Positions 35,950 through 49,100 of a stretch of DNA of 64,000 bases are shown here, piece by piece. The stretch covers positions 17,236,001 through 17,300,000 of the forward strand of contig BTRK01000004.1 of assembly GCA_036245805.1 (NCBI GenBank). Direction: 5' to 3'. How positions within the stretch are numbered: the first letter of the stretch is position 1; every line of letters begins with the position of its first letter. The notes below the pieces were generated by a model that saw only the letters and a program-made list of their open reading frames with translations, ran no database searches and was not told the origin of the DNA. This DNA is from Pristionchus mayeri (taxonomy: Eukaryota; Nematoda; Chromadorea; Rhabditida; Neodiplogasteridae). The position numbers were made by a program, and so were the translations under genes.

Positions 35950-36674
35950 GATGAGAGACGGAAAGGGAGATCTTACCTAGGGCGAGTGCTCTCTGCACGC
36001 GCCGGGACAGAAAAGGCCCCTTATCCGCTGATTCTAGAGAGCGCACACTCTTTATCCAGCGAAACAATTGCATGGATTCGACCCCGGATCCATCAGAGTG
36101 TCCTGAAGAACTCAAGGAGAAGGGGGCCAACCATCGGCAGGAACCTCGAAACTCCGCTGAGAAGGAGATCGGAGCAACTCCCCGATCCCACACCCCCGAA
36201 TTCGGATCAACTCTATCAATAGAGTTGGGTCGGCGCAGGTCTAGGAAGGGAATCGAACAGTAAAGTGGAGAGCGAGAGAAGAGAGATTGCATAGAGAAAG
36301 AGAAAGAACTCTCCGTCGTTTGCATTCTCTCTCGGATGTGAGTCTCGGAGCGAATGTTTCTGGCAATGTGCCAACAAAATACAATACATTCTTTTCAAAA
36401 CGCAATCCATTGGAGTCTAGATCTTCCCAAAAAGATCAGGTGGACATCAGTGATGGCAAATCGATACCTGCTCTCCTTCTTTCACACGCTCTCTCGCTCC
36501 GTATTATCAGCGAAAGATCACACGAAATGAGCAGAACGCATGTCGATTTGACATCTCGGATTGATCTTTGATCTCGGGAAAGATCAATTCATTTTCCAGT
36601 AATCGCATTTTCCTCCACCATCTAGAGCGCACCGATTTGCAGGATACTGGCCGATTCTTTCACCATTAGCCCTC

Positions 36675-36792
36675 GCTTACGACCATACCCCGTTGAGAAC
36701 ACGACATCCCGTCCGATCTGTCAAGTTAAGCAACGGTGGGCCCAGTTAGTACTTGGATCGGAGACGGCTTGGGAATCCTGGGTGTTGTAAGC
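36675..36792 (+). rRNA. 5S rRNA, unit 23
   Basis: Complete copy. Confidence 0.96.
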
Positions 36793-37454
36793 ATTTTGCT
36801 ATTTTTTATAACCGGATATTGGCTTTTTCTCGTTTCTAGTCAATTTTTGCACCTTTTTAAAGGCTGCTTTCGATTGCTATTCATCGATTACGACACGACA
36901 AACTATCAAAAAAGTCCGAGTTTTCCTACTCAGGTGTAAATAATTCCGATTTTTTCTGAAAATGAGTGAAAATTTTGAAGCTAAACCTTCGCCTTTGCTC
37001 TCAAAAGTTTCCGCCTATGCTCAACCACTCCCAAAAATGACCTTAACTTATGCCGTCAACTTTCAGCCGACTCCTGTCGGAAGGCAGATACTAGCCAGAG
37101 GGTTACGGTAATCATTATCAGGGGTGCTGTAGCTTTGTCTGGTTATCCGCTGTGGCTAGCATTGAACGCTGAGCACTGCCGCCGTAGTGGCCTGCTTTTC
37201 CGCCCATGATGCTCACTCAATAACCCATATAGTAACCATCATTGGGGTACGGTAACAATCCCCAGGTGTACTGTAGTTGTCCACGAATCAGTACCAGCCC
37301 ACTGCCCACTGTCTCTAGACACCCTGGCAGGTTCGCGCGTCCAACGGCGGCCATGTCTCGATTCTGTCTACCCGATTTTAGCAGGGTCGCACTTTTTCTC
37401 AATTTCTCATCCCATTACCCTTCGCACTTTGTGTTATAGAATACGATACTTTTT

Positions 37455-37593
37455 GCCCCTTCGGGCTTGCAAAAATTGCATACGGCACCCGTATTTCAGG
37501 GGCCGTAGCGGGCAATTGGGAAAAGTTTTCAACCAGCAATAAACGCACCTCGGCTAAGCCTCATTGGTCACGTTACCGCCACTGCGCAAAGCT
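37455..37593 (-). ncRNA. U4 snRNA, unit 23
   Basis: 139-nt form. Confidence 0.95.
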
Positions 37594-38318
37594 GATGAGA
37601 GACGGAAAGGGAGATCTTACCTAGGGCGAGTGCTCTCTGCACGCGCCGGGACAGAAAAGGCCCCTTATCCGCTGATTCTAGAGAGCGCACACTCTTTATC
37701 CAGCGAAACAATTGCATGGATTCGACCCCGGATCCATCAGAGTGTCCTGAAGAACTCAAGGAGAAGGGGGCCAACCATCGGCAGGAACCTCGAAACTCCG
37801 CTGAGAAGGAGATCGGAGCAACTCCCCGATCCCACACCCCCGAATTCGGATCAACTCTATCAATAGAGTTGGGTCGGCGCAGGTCTAGGAAGGGAATCGA
37901 ACAGTAAAGTGGAGAGCGAGAGAAGAGAGATTGCATAGAGAAAGAGAAAGAACTCTCCGTCGTTTGCATTCTCTCTCGGATGTGAGTCTCGGAGCGAATG
38001 TTTCTGGCAATGTGCCAACAAAATACAATACATTCTTTTCAAAACGCAATCCATTGGAGTCTAGATCTTCCCAAAAAGATCAGGTGGACATCAGTGATGG
38101 CAAATCGATACCTGCTCTCCTTCTTTCACACGCTCTCTCGCTCCGTATTATCAGCGAAAGATCACACGAAATGAGCAGAACGCATGTCGATTTGACATCT
38201 CGGATTGATCTTTGATCTCGGGAAAGATCAATTCATTTTCCAGTAATCGCATTTTCCTCCACCATCTAGAGCGCACCGATTTGCAGGATACTGGCCGATT
38301 CTTTCACCATTAGCCCTC

Positions 38319-38436
38319 GCTTACGACCATACCCCGTTGAGAACACGACATCCCGTCCGATCTGTCAAGTTAAGCAACGGTGGGCCCAGTTAGTACTTGG
38401 ATCGGAGACGGCTTGGGAATCCTGGGTGTTGTAAGC
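38319..38436 (+). rRNA. 5S rRNA, unit 24
   Basis: Complete copy. Confidence 0.96.
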
Positions 38437-39098
38437 ATTTTGCTATTTTTTATAACCGGATATTGGCTTTTTCTCGTTTCTAGTCAATTTTTGCACCTTT
38501 TTAAAGGCTGCTTTCGATTGCTATTCATCGATTACGACACGACAAACTATCAAAAAAGTCCGAGTTTTCCTACTCAGGTGTAAATAATTCCGATTTTTTC
38601 TGAAAATGAGTGAAAATTTTGAAGCTAAACCTTCGCCTTTGCTCTCAAAAGTTTCCGCCTATGCTCAACCACTCCCAAAAATGACCTTAACTTATGCCGT
38701 CAACTTTCAGCCGACACCTGTCGGAAGGCAGATACTAGCCAGAGGGTTACGGTAATCATTATCAGGGGTGCTGTAGCTTTGTCTGGTTATCCGCTGTGGC
38801 TAGCATTGAACGCTGAGCACTGCCGCCGTAGTGGCCTGCTTTTCCGCCCATGATGCTCACTCAATAACCCATATAGTAACCATCATTGGGGTACGGTAAC
38901 AATCCCCAGGTGTACTGTAGTTGTCCACGAATCAGTACCAGCCCACTGCCCACTGTCTCTAGACACCCTGGCAGGTTCGCGCGTCCAACGGCGGCCATGT
39001 CTCGATTCTGTCTACCCGATTTTAGCAGGGTCGCACTTTTTCTCAATTTCTCATCCCATTACCCTTCGCACTTTGTGTTATAGAATACGATACTTTTT

Positions 39099-39237
39099 GC
39101 CCCTTCGGGCTTGCAAAAATTGCATACGGCACCCGTATTTCAGGGGCCGTAGCGGGCAATTGGGAAAAGTTTTCAACCAGCAATAAACGCACCTCGGCTA
39201 AGCCTCATTGGTCACGTTACCGCCACTGCGCAAAGCT
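39099..39237 (-). ncRNA. U4 snRNA, unit 24
   Basis: 139-nt form. Confidence 0.95.
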
Positions 39238-39962
39238 GATGAGAGACGGAAAGGGAGATCTTACCTAGGGCGAGTGCTCTCTGCACGCGCCGGGACAGAA
39301 AAGGCCCCTTATCCGCTGATTCTAGAGAGCGCACACTCTTTATCCAGCGAAACAATTGCATGGATTCGACCCCGGATCCATCAGAGTGTCCTGAAGAACT
39401 CAAGGAGAAGGGGGCCAACCATCGGCAGGAACCTCGAAACTCCGCTGAGAAGGAGATCGGAGCAACTCCCCGATCCCACACCCCCGAATTCGGATCAACT
39501 CTATCAATAGAGTTGGGTCGGCGCAGGTCTAGGAAGGGAATCGAACAGTAAAGTGGAGAGCGAGAGAAGAGAGATTGCATAGAGAAAGAGAAAGAACTCT
39601 CCGTCGTTTGCATTCTCTCTCGGATGTGAGTCTCGGAGCGAATGTTTCTGGCAATGTGCCAACAAAATACAATACATTCTTTTCAAAACGCAATCCATTG
39701 GAGTCTAGATCTTCCCAAAAAGATCAGGTGGACATCAGTGATGGCAAATCGATACCTGCTCTCCTTCTTTCACACGCTCTCTCGCTCCGTATTATCAGCG
39801 AAAGATCACACGAAATGAGCAGAACGCATGTCGATTTGACATCTCGGATTGATCTTTGATCTCGGGAAAGATCAATTCATTTTCCAGTAATCGCATTTTC
39901 CTCCACCATCTAGAGCGCACCGATTTGCAGGATACTGGCCGATTCTTTCACCATTAGCCCTC

Positions 39963-40080
39963 GCTTACGACCATACCCCGTTGAGAACACGACATCCCGT
40001 CCGATCTGTCAAGTTAAGCAACGGTGGGCCCAGTTAGTACTTGGATCGGAGACGGCTTGGGAATCCTGGGTGTTGTAAGC
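39963..40080 (+). rRNA. 5S rRNA, unit 25
   Basis: Complete copy. Confidence 0.96.
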
Positions 40081-40742
40081 ATTTTGCTATTTTTTATAAC
40101 CGGATATTGGCTTTTTCTCGTTTCTAGTCAATTTTTGCACCTTTTTAAAGGCTGCTTTCGATTGCTATTCATCGATTACGACACGACAAACTATCAAAAA
40201 AGTCCGAGTTTTCCTACTCAGGTGTAAATAATTCCGATTTTTTCTGAAAATGAGTGAAAATTTTGAAGCTAAACCTTCGCCTTTGCTCTCAAAAGTTTCC
40301 GCCTATGCTCAACCACTCCCAAAAATGACCTTAACTTATGCCGTCAACTTTCAGCCGACACCTGTCGGAAGGCAGATACTAGCCAGAGGGTTACGGTAAT
40401 CATTATCAGGGGTGCTGTAGCTTTGTCTGGTTATCCGCTGTGGCTAGCATTGAACGCTGAGCACTGCCGCCGTAGTGGCCTGCTTTTCCGCCCATGATGC
40501 TCACTCAATAACCCATATAGTAACCATCATTGGGGTACGGTAACAATCCCCAGGTGTACTGTAGTTGTCCACGAATCAGTACCAGCCCACTGCCCACTGT
40601 CTCTAGACACCCTGGCAGGTTCGCGCGTCCAACGGCGGCCATGTCTCGATTCTGTCTACCCGATTTTAGCAGGGTCGCACTTTTTCTCAATTTCTCATCC
40701 CATTACCCTTCGCACTTTGTGTTATAGAATACGATACTTTTT

Positions 40743-40881
40743 GCCCCTTCGGGCTTGCAAAAATTGCATACGGCACCCGTATTTCAGGGGCCGTAGCGGG
40801 CAATTGGGAAAAGTTTTCAACCAGCAATAAACGCACCTCGGCTAAGCCTCATTGGTCACGTTACCGCCACTGCGCAAAGCT
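40743..40881 (-). ncRNA. U4 snRNA, unit 25
   Basis: 139-nt form. Confidence 0.95.
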
Positions 40882-41606
40882 GATGAGAGACGGAAAGGGA
40901 GATCTTACCTAGGGCGAGTGCTCTCTGCACGCGCCGGGACAGAAAAGGCCCCTTATCCGCTGATTCTAGAGAGCGCACACTCTTTATCCAGCGAAACAAT
41001 TGCATGGATTCGACCCCGGATCCATCAGAGTGTCCTGAAGAACTCAAGGAGAAGGGGGCCAACCATCGGCAGGAACCTCGAAACTCCGCTGAGAAGGAGA
41101 TCGGAGCAACTCCCCGATCCCACACCCCCGAATTCGGATCAACTCTATCAATAGAGTTGGGTCGGCGCAGGTCTAGGAAGGGAATCGAACAGTAAAGTGG
41201 AGAGCGAGAGAAGAGAGATTGCATAGAGAAAGAGAAAGAACTCTCCGTCGTTTGCATTCTCTCTCGGATGTGAGTCTCGGAGCGAATGTTTCTGGCAATG
41301 TGCCAACAAAATACAATACATTCTTTTCAAAACGCAATCCATTGGAGTCTAGATCTTCCCAAAAAGATCAGGTGGACATCAGTGATGGCAAATCGATACC
41401 TGCTCTCCTTCTTTCACACGCTCTCTCGCTCCGTATTATCAGCGAAAGATCACACGAAATGAGCAGAACGCATGTCGATTTGACATCTCGGATTGATCTT
41501 TGATCTCGGGAAAGATCAATTCATTTTCCAGTAATCGCATTTTCCTCCACCATCTAGAGCGCACCGATTTGCAGGATACTGGCCGATTCTTTCACCATTA
41601 GCCCTC

Positions 41607-41724
41607 GCTTACGACCATACCCCGTTGAGAACACGACATCCCGTCCGATCTGTCAAGTTAAGCAACGGTGGGCCCAGTTAGTACTTGGATCGGAGACGGC
41701 TTGGGAATCCTGGGTGTTGTAAGC
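41607..41724 (+). rRNA. 5S rRNA, unit 26
   Basis: Complete copy. Confidence 0.96.
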
Positions 41725-42386
41725 ATTTTGCTATTTTTTATAACCGGATATTGGCTTTTTCTCGTTTCTAGTCAATTTTTGCACCTTTTTAAAGGCTGCT
41801 TTCGATTGCTATTCATCGATTACGACACGACAAACTATCAAAAAAGTCCGAGTTTTCCTACTCAGGTGTAAATAATTCCGATTTTTTCTGAAAATGAGTG
41901 AAAATTTTGAAGCTAAACCTTCGCCTTTGCTCTCAAAAGTTTCCGCCTATGCTCAACCACTCCCAAAAATGACCTTAACTTATGCCGTCAACTTTCAGCC
42001 GACTCCTGTCGGAAGGCAGATACTAGCCAGAGGGTTACGGTAATCATTATCAGGGGTGCTGTAGCTTTGTCTGGTTATCCGCTGTGGCTAGCATTGAACG
42101 CTGAGCACTGCCGCCGTAGTGGCCTGCTTTTCCGCCCATGATGCTCACTCAATAACCCATATAGTAACCATCATTGGGGTACGGTAACAATCCCCAGGTG
42201 TACTGTAGTTGTCCACGAATCAGTACCAGCCCACTGCCCACTGTCTCTAGACACCCTGGCAGGTTCGCGCGTCCAACGGCGGCCATGTCTCGATTCTGTC
42301 TACCCGATTTTAGCAGGGTCGCACTTTTTCTCAATTTCTCATCCCATTACCCTTCGTACTTTGCGTTATAGAATACGATACTTTTT

Positions 42387-42524
42387 GCCCCTTCGGGCTT
42401 GCAAAAATTGCATACGGACCCGTATTTCAGGGGCCGTAGCGGGCAATTGGGAAAAGTTTTCAACCAGCAATAAACGCACCTCGGCTAAGCCTCATTGGTC
42501 ACGTTACCGCCACTGCGCAAAGCT
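42387..42524 (-). ncRNA. U4 snRNA, unit 26, 138-nt form
   Basis: Lacks G108. Confidence 0.93.
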
Positions 42525-43250
42525 GATGAGAGACGGAAAGGGAGATCTTACCTAGGGCGAGTGCTCTCTGCACGCGCCGGGACAGAAAAGGCCCCTTATC
42601 CGCTGATTCTAGAGAGCGCACACTCTTTATCCAGCGAAACAATTGCATGGATTCGACCCCGGATCCATCAGAGTGTCCTGAAGAACTCAAGGAGAAGGGG
42701 GCCAACCATCGGCAGGAACCTCGAAACTCCGCTGAGAAGGAGATCGGAGCAACTCCCCCGATCCCACACCCCCGAATTCGGATCAACTCTATCAATAGAG
42801 TTGGGTCGGCGCAGGTCTAGGAAGGGAATCGAACAGTAAAGTGGAGAGCGAGAGAAGAGAGATTGCATAGAGAAAGAGAAAGAACTCTCCGTCGTTTGCA
42901 TTCTCTCTCGGATGTGAGTCTCGGAGCGAATGTTTCTGGCAATGTGCCAACAAAATACAATACATTCTTTTCAAAACGCAATCCATTGGAGTCTAGATCT
43001 TCCCAAAAAGATCAGGTGGACATCAGTGATGGCAAATCGATACCTGCTCTCCTTCTTTCACACGCTCTCTCGCTCCGTATTATCAGCGAAAGATCACACG
43101 AAATGAGCAGAACGCATGTCGATTTGACATCTCGGATTGATCTTTGATCTCGGGAAAGATCAATTCATTTTCCAGTAATCGCATTTTCCTCCACCATCTA
43201 GAGCGCACCGATTTGCAGGATACTGGCCGATTCTTTCACCATTAGCCCTC

Positions 43251-43368
43251 GCTTACGACCATACCCCGTTGAGAACACGACATCCCGTCCGATCTGTCAA
43301 GTTAAGCAACGGTGGGCCCAGTTAGTACTTGGATCGGAGACGGCTTGGGAATCCTGGGTGTTGTAAGC
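43251..43368 (+). rRNA. 5S rRNA, unit 27
   Basis: Complete copy. Confidence 0.96.
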
Positions 43369-44030
43369 ATTTTGCTATTTTTTATAACCGGATATTGGCT
43401 TTTTCTCGTTTCTAGTCAATTTTTGCACCTTTTTAAAGGCTGCTTTCGATTGCTATTCATCGATTACGACACGACAAACTATCAAAAAAGTCCGAGTTTT
43501 CCTACTCAGGTGTAAATAATTCCGATTTTTTCTGAAAATGAGTGAAAATTTTGAAGCTAAACCTTCGCCTTTGCTCTCAAAAGTTTCCGCCTATGCTCAA
43601 CCACTCCCAAAAATGACCTTAACTTATGCCGTCAACTTTCAGCCGACACCTGTCGGAAGGCAGATACTAGCCAGAGGGTTACGGTAATCATTATCAGGGG
43701 TGCTGTAGCTTTGTCTGGTTATCCGCTGTGGCTAGCATTGAACGCTGAGCACTGCCGCCGTAGTGGCCTGCTTTTCCGCCCATGATGCTCACTCAATAAC
43801 CCATATAGTAACCATCATTGGGGTACGGTAACAATCCCCAGGTGTACTGTAGTTGTCCACGAATCAGTACCAGCCCACTGCCCACTGTCTCTAGACACCC
43901 TGGCAGGTTCGCGCGTCCAACGGCGGCCATGTCTCGATTCTGTCTACCCGATTTTAGCAGGGTCGCACTTTTTCTCAATTTCTCATCCCATTACCCTTCG
44001 CACTTTGTGTTATAGAATACGATACTTTTT

Positions 44031-44169
44031 GCCCCTTCGGGCTTGCAAAAATTGCATACGGCACCCGTATTTCAGGGGCCGTAGCGGGCAATTGGGAAAA
44101 GTTTTCAACCAGCAATAAACGCACCTCGGCTAAGCCTCATTGGTCACGTTACCGCCACTGCGCAAAGCT
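44031..44169 (-). ncRNA. U4 snRNA, unit 27
   Basis: 139-nt form. Confidence 0.95.
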
Positions 44170-44894
44170 GATGAGAGACGGAAAGGGAGATCTTACCTAG
44201 GGCGAGTGCTCTCTGCACGCGCCGGGACAGAAAAGGCCCCTTATCCGCTGATTCTAGAGAGCGCACACTCTTTATCCAGCGAAACAATTGCATGGATTCG
44301 ACCCCGGATCCATCAGAGTGTCCTGAAGAACTCAAGGAGAAGGGGGCCAACCATCGGCAGGAACCTCGAAACTCCGCTGAGAAGGAGATCGGAGCAACTC
44401 CCCGATCCCACACCCCCGAATTCGGATCAACTCTATCAATAGAGTTGGGTCGGCGCAGGTCTAGGAAGGGAATCGAACAGTAAAGTGGAGAGCGAGAGAA
44501 GAGAGATTGCATAGAGAAAGAGAAAGAACTCTCCGTCGTTTGCATTCTCTCTCGGATGTGAGTCTCGGAGCGAATGTTTCTGGCAATGTGCCAACAAAAT
44601 ACAATACATTCTTTTCAAAACGCAATCCATTGGAGTCTAGATCTTCCCAAAAAGATCAGGTGGACATCAGTGATGGCAAATCGATACCTGCTCTCCTTCT
44701 TTCACACGCTCTCTCGCTCCGTATTATCAGCGAAAGATCACACGAAATGAGCAGAACGCATGTCGATTTGACATCTCGGATTGATCTTTGATCTCGGGAA
44801 AGATCAATTCATTTTCCAGTAATCGCATTTTCCTCCACCATCTAGAGCGCACCGATTTGCAGGATACTGGCCGATTCTTTCACCATTAGCCCTC

Positions 44895-45012
44895 GCTTAC
44901 GACCATACCCCGTTGAGAACACGACATCCCGTCCGATCTGTCAAGTTAAGCAACGGTGGGCCCAGTTAGTACTTGGATCGGAGACGGCTTGGGAATCCTG
45001 GGTGTTGTAAGC
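44895..45012 (+). rRNA. 5S rRNA, unit 28
   Basis: Complete copy. Confidence 0.96.
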
Positions 45013-45674
45013 ATTTTGCTATTTTTTATAACCGGATATTGGCTTTTTCTCGTTTCTAGTCAATTTTTGCACCTTTTTAAAGGCTGCTTTCGATTGCTAT
45101 TCATCGATTACGACACGACAAACTATCAAAAAAGTCCGAGTTTTCCTACTCAGGTGTAAATAATTCCGATTTTTTCTGAAAATGAGTGAAAATTTTGAAG
45201 CTAAACCTTCGCCTTTGCTCTCAAAAGTTTCCGCCTATGCTCAACCACTCCCAAAAATGACCTTAACTTATGCCGTCAACTTTCAGCCGACACCTGTCGG
45301 AAGGCAGATACTAGCCAGAGGGTTACGGTAATCATTATCAGGGGTGCTGTAGCTTTGTCTGGTTATCCGCTGTGGCTAGCATTGAACGCTGAGCACTGCC
45401 GCCGTAGTGGCCTGCTTTTCCGCCCATGATGCTCACTCAATAACCCATATAGTAACCATCATTGGGGTACGGTAACAATCCCCAGGTGTACTGTAGTTGT
45501 CCACGAATCAGTACCAGCCCACTGCCCACTGTCTCTAGACACCCTGGCAGGTTCGCGCGTCCAACGGCGGCCATGTCTCGATTCTGTCTACCCGATTTTA
45601 GCAGGGTCGCACTTTTTCTCAATTTCTCATCCCATTACCCTTCGCACTTTGTGTTATAGAATACGATACTTTTT

Positions 45675-45813
45675 GCCCCTTCGGGCTTGCAAAAATTGCA
45701 TACGGCACCCGTATTTCAGGGGCCGTAGCGGGCAATTGGGAAAAGTTTTCAACCAGCAATAAACGCACCTCGGCTAAGCCTCATTGGTCACGTTACCGCC
45801 ACTGCGCAAAGCT
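45675..45813 (-). ncRNA. U4 snRNA, unit 28
   Basis: 139-nt form. Confidence 0.95.
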
Positions 45814-46538
45814 GATGAGAGACGGAAAGGGAGATCTTACCTAGGGCGAGTGCTCTCTGCACGCGCCGGGACAGAAAAGGCCCCTTATCCGCTGATTCTA
45901 GAGAGCGCACACTCTTTATCCAGCGAAACAATTGCATGGATTCGACCCCGGATCCATCAGAGTGTCCTGAAGAACTCAAGGAGAAGGGGGCCAACCATCG
46001 GCAGGAACCTCGAAACTCCGCTGAGAAGGAGATCGGAGCAACTCCCCGATCCCACACCCCCGAATTCGGATCAACTCTATCAATAGAGTTGGGTCGGCGC
46101 AGGTCTAGGAAGGGAATCGAACAGTAAAGTGGAGAGCGAGAGAAGAGAGATTGCATAGAGAAAGAGAAAGAACTCTCCGTCGTTTGCATTCTCTCTCGGA
46201 TGTGAGTCTCGGAGCGAATGTTTCTGGCAATGTGCCAACAAAATACAATACATTCTTTTCAAAACGCAATCCATTGGAGTCTAGATCTTCCCAAAAAGAT
46301 CAGGTGGACATCAGTGATGGCAAATCGATACCTGCTCTCCTTCTTTCACACGCTCTCTCGCTCCGTATTATCAGCGAAAGATCACACGAAATGAGCAGAA
46401 CGCATGTCGATTTGACATCTCGGATTGATCTTTGATCTCGGGAAAGATCAATTCATTTTCCAGTAATCGCATTTTCCTCCACCATCTAGAGCGCACCGAT
46501 TTGCAGGATACTGGCCGATTCTTTCACCATTAGCCCTC

Positions 46539-46656
46539 GCTTACGACCATACCCCGTTGAGAACACGACATCCCGTCCGATCTGTCAAGTTAAGCAACGG
46601 TGGGCCCAGTTAGTACTTGGATCGGAGACGGCTTGGGAATCCTGGGTGTTGTAAGC
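46539..46656 (+). rRNA. 5S rRNA, unit 29
   Basis: Complete copy. Confidence 0.96.
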
Positions 46657-47318
46657 ATTTTGCTATTTTTTATAACCGGATATTGGCTTTTTCTCGTTTC
46701 TAGTCAATTTTTGCACCTTTTTAAAGGCTGCTTTCGATTGCTATTCATCGATTACGACACGACAAACTATCAAAAAAGTCCGAGTTTTCCTACTCAGGTG
46801 TAAATAATTCCGATTTTTTCTGAAAATGAGTGAAAATTTTGAAGCTAAACCTTCGCCTTTGCTCTCAAAAGTTTCCGCCTATGCTCAACCACTCCCAAAA
46901 ATGACCTTAACTTATGCCGTCAACTTTCAGCCGACACCTGTCGGAAGGCAGATACTAGCCAGAGGGTTACGGTAATCATTATCAGGGGTGCTGTAGCTTT
47001 GTCTGGTTATCCGCTGTGGCTAGCATTGAACGCTGAGCACTGCCGCCGTAGTGGCCTGCTTTTCCGCCCATGATGCTCACTCAATAACCCATATAGTAAC
47101 CATCATTGGGGTACGGTAACAATCCCCAGGTGTACTGTAGTTGTCCACGAATCAGTACCAGCCCACTGCCCACTGTCTCTAGACACCCTGGCAGGTTCGC
47201 GCGTCCAACGGCGGCCATGTCTCGATTCTGTCTACCCGATTTTAGCAGGGTCGCACTTTTTCTCAATTTCTCATCCCATTACCCTTCGCACTTTGTGTTA
47301 TAGAATACGATACTTTTT

Positions 47319-47457
47319 GCCCCTTCGGGCTTGCAAAAATTGCATACGGCACCCGTATTTCAGGGGCCGTAGCGGGCAATTGGGAAAAGTTTTCAACCAG
47401 CAATAAACGCACCTCGGCTAAGCCTCATTGGTCACGTTACCGCCACTGCGCAAAGCT
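47319..47457 (-). ncRNA. U4 snRNA, unit 29
   Basis: 139-nt form. Confidence 0.95.
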
Positions 47458-48182
47458 GATGAGAGACGGAAAGGGAGATCTTACCTAGGGCGAGTGCTCT
47501 CTGCACGCGCCGGGACAGAAAAGGCCCCTTATCCGCTGATTCTAGAGAGCGCACACTCTTTATCCAGCGAAACAATTGCATGGATTCGACCCCGGATCCA
47601 TCAGAGTGTCCTGAAGAACTCAAGGAGAAGGGGGCCAACCATCGGCAGGAACCTCGAAACTCCGCTGAGAAGGAGATCGGAGCAACTCCCCGATCCCACA
47701 CCCCCGAATTCGGATCAACTCTATCAATAGAGTTGGGTCGGCGCAGGTCTAGGAAGGGAATCGAACAGTAAAGTGGAGAGCGAGAGAAGAGAGATTGCAT
47801 AGAGAAAGAGAAAGAACTCTCCGTCGTTTGCATTCTCTCTCGGATGTGAGTCTCGGAGCGAATGTTTCTGGCAATGTGCCAACAAAATACAATACATTCT
47901 TTTCAAAACGCAATCCATTGGAGTCTAGATCTTCCCAAAAAGATCAGGTGGACATCAGTGATGGCAAATCGATACCTGCTCTCCTTCTTTCACACGCTCT
48001 CTCGCTCCGTATTATCAGCGAAAGATCACACGAAATGAGCAGAACGCATGTCGATTTGACATCTCGGATTGATCTTTGATCTCGGGAAAGATCAATTCAT
48101 TTTCCAGTAATCGCATTTTCCTCCACCATCTAGAGCGCACCGATTTGCAGGATACTGGCCGATTCTTTCACCATTAGCCCTC

Positions 48183-48300
48183 GCTTACGACCATACCCCG
48201 TTGAGAACACGACATCCCGTCCGATCTGTCAAGTTAAGCAACGGTGGGCCCAGTTAGTACTTGGATCGGAGACGGCTTGGGAATCCTGGGTGTTGTAAGC
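48183..48300 (+). rRNA. 5S rRNA, unit 30
   Basis: Complete copy. Confidence 0.96.
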
Positions 48301-48962
48301 ATTTTGCTATTTTTTATAACCGGATATTGGCTTTTTCTCGTTTCTAGTCAATTTTTGCACCTTTTTAAAGGCTGCTTTCGATTGCTATTCATCGATTACG
48401 ACACGACAAACTATCAAAAAAGTCCGAGTTTTCCTACTCAGGTGTAAATAATTCCGATTTTTTCTGAAAATGAGTGAAAATTTTGAAGCTAAACCTTCGC
48501 CTTTGCTCTCAAAAGTTTCCGCCTATGCTCAACCACTCCCAAAAATGACCTTAACTTATGCCGTCAACTTTCAGCCGACTCCTGTCGGAAGGCAGATACT
48601 AGCCAGAGGGTTACGGTAATCATTATCAGGGGTGCTGTAGCTTTGTCTGGTTATCCGCTGTGGCTAGCATTGAACGCTGAGCACTGCCGCCGTAGTGGCC
48701 TGCTTTTCCGCCCATGATGCTCACTCAATAACCCATATAGTAACCATCATTGGGGTACGGTAACAATCCCCAGGTGTACTGTAGTTGTCCACGAATCAGT
48801 ACCAGCCCACTGCCCACTGTCTCTAGACACCCTGGCAGGTTCGCGCGTCCAACGGCGGCCATGTCTCGATTCTGTCTACCCGATTTTAGCAGGGTCGCAC
48901 TTTTTCTCAATTTCTCATCCCATTACCCTTCGTACTTTGCGTTATAGAATACGATACTTTTT

Positions 48963-49100
48963 GCCCCTTCGGGCTTGCAAAAATTGCATACGGACCCGTA
49001 TTTCAGGGGCCGTAGCGGGCAATTGGGAAAAGTTTTCAACCAGCAATAAACGCACCTCGGCTAAGCCTCAATGGTCACGTTACCGCCACTGCGCAAAGCT
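48963..49100 (-). ncRNA. U4 snRNA, unit 30, 138-nt form with A30U
   Basis: Lacks G108 and also carries A30U (49071). That base is in the three-base bulge (A29 A30 U31) of the Snu13/15.5K kink-turn, next to the U31 that known structures show flipped into the protein. The sheared G-A pairs are intact. Binding may be weakened. Whether this copy is expressed is unknown. Confidence 0.9.

Larger units (their letters stand above)
34536..36179. repeat. unit 22, class II (4 C)
   Basis: 893T. 1,644 bp. Confidence 0.97.
36180..37823. repeat. unit 23, class II (4 C)
   Basis: 893T. 1,644 bp. Confidence 0.97.
37824..39467. repeat. unit 24, class II (4 C) with 893A
   Basis: First class II unit carrying A at 893. 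Confidence 0.97.
39468..41111. repeat. unit 25, class II (4 C) with 893A
   Basis: Same haplotype as unit 24. Confidence 0.97.
41112..42755. repeat. unit 26, class III with 893T
   Basis: First class III unit carrying T at 893. Confidence 0.97.
42756..44399. repeat. unit 27, class II (4 C) with 893A
   Basis: Same haplotype as units 24 and 25. Confidence 0.97.
44400..46043. repeat. unit 28, class II (4 C) with 893A
   Basis: Same haplotype as unit 27. Confidence 0.97.
46044..47687. repeat. unit 29, class II (4 C) with 893A
   Basis: Same haplotype as unit 28. Confidence 0.97.
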
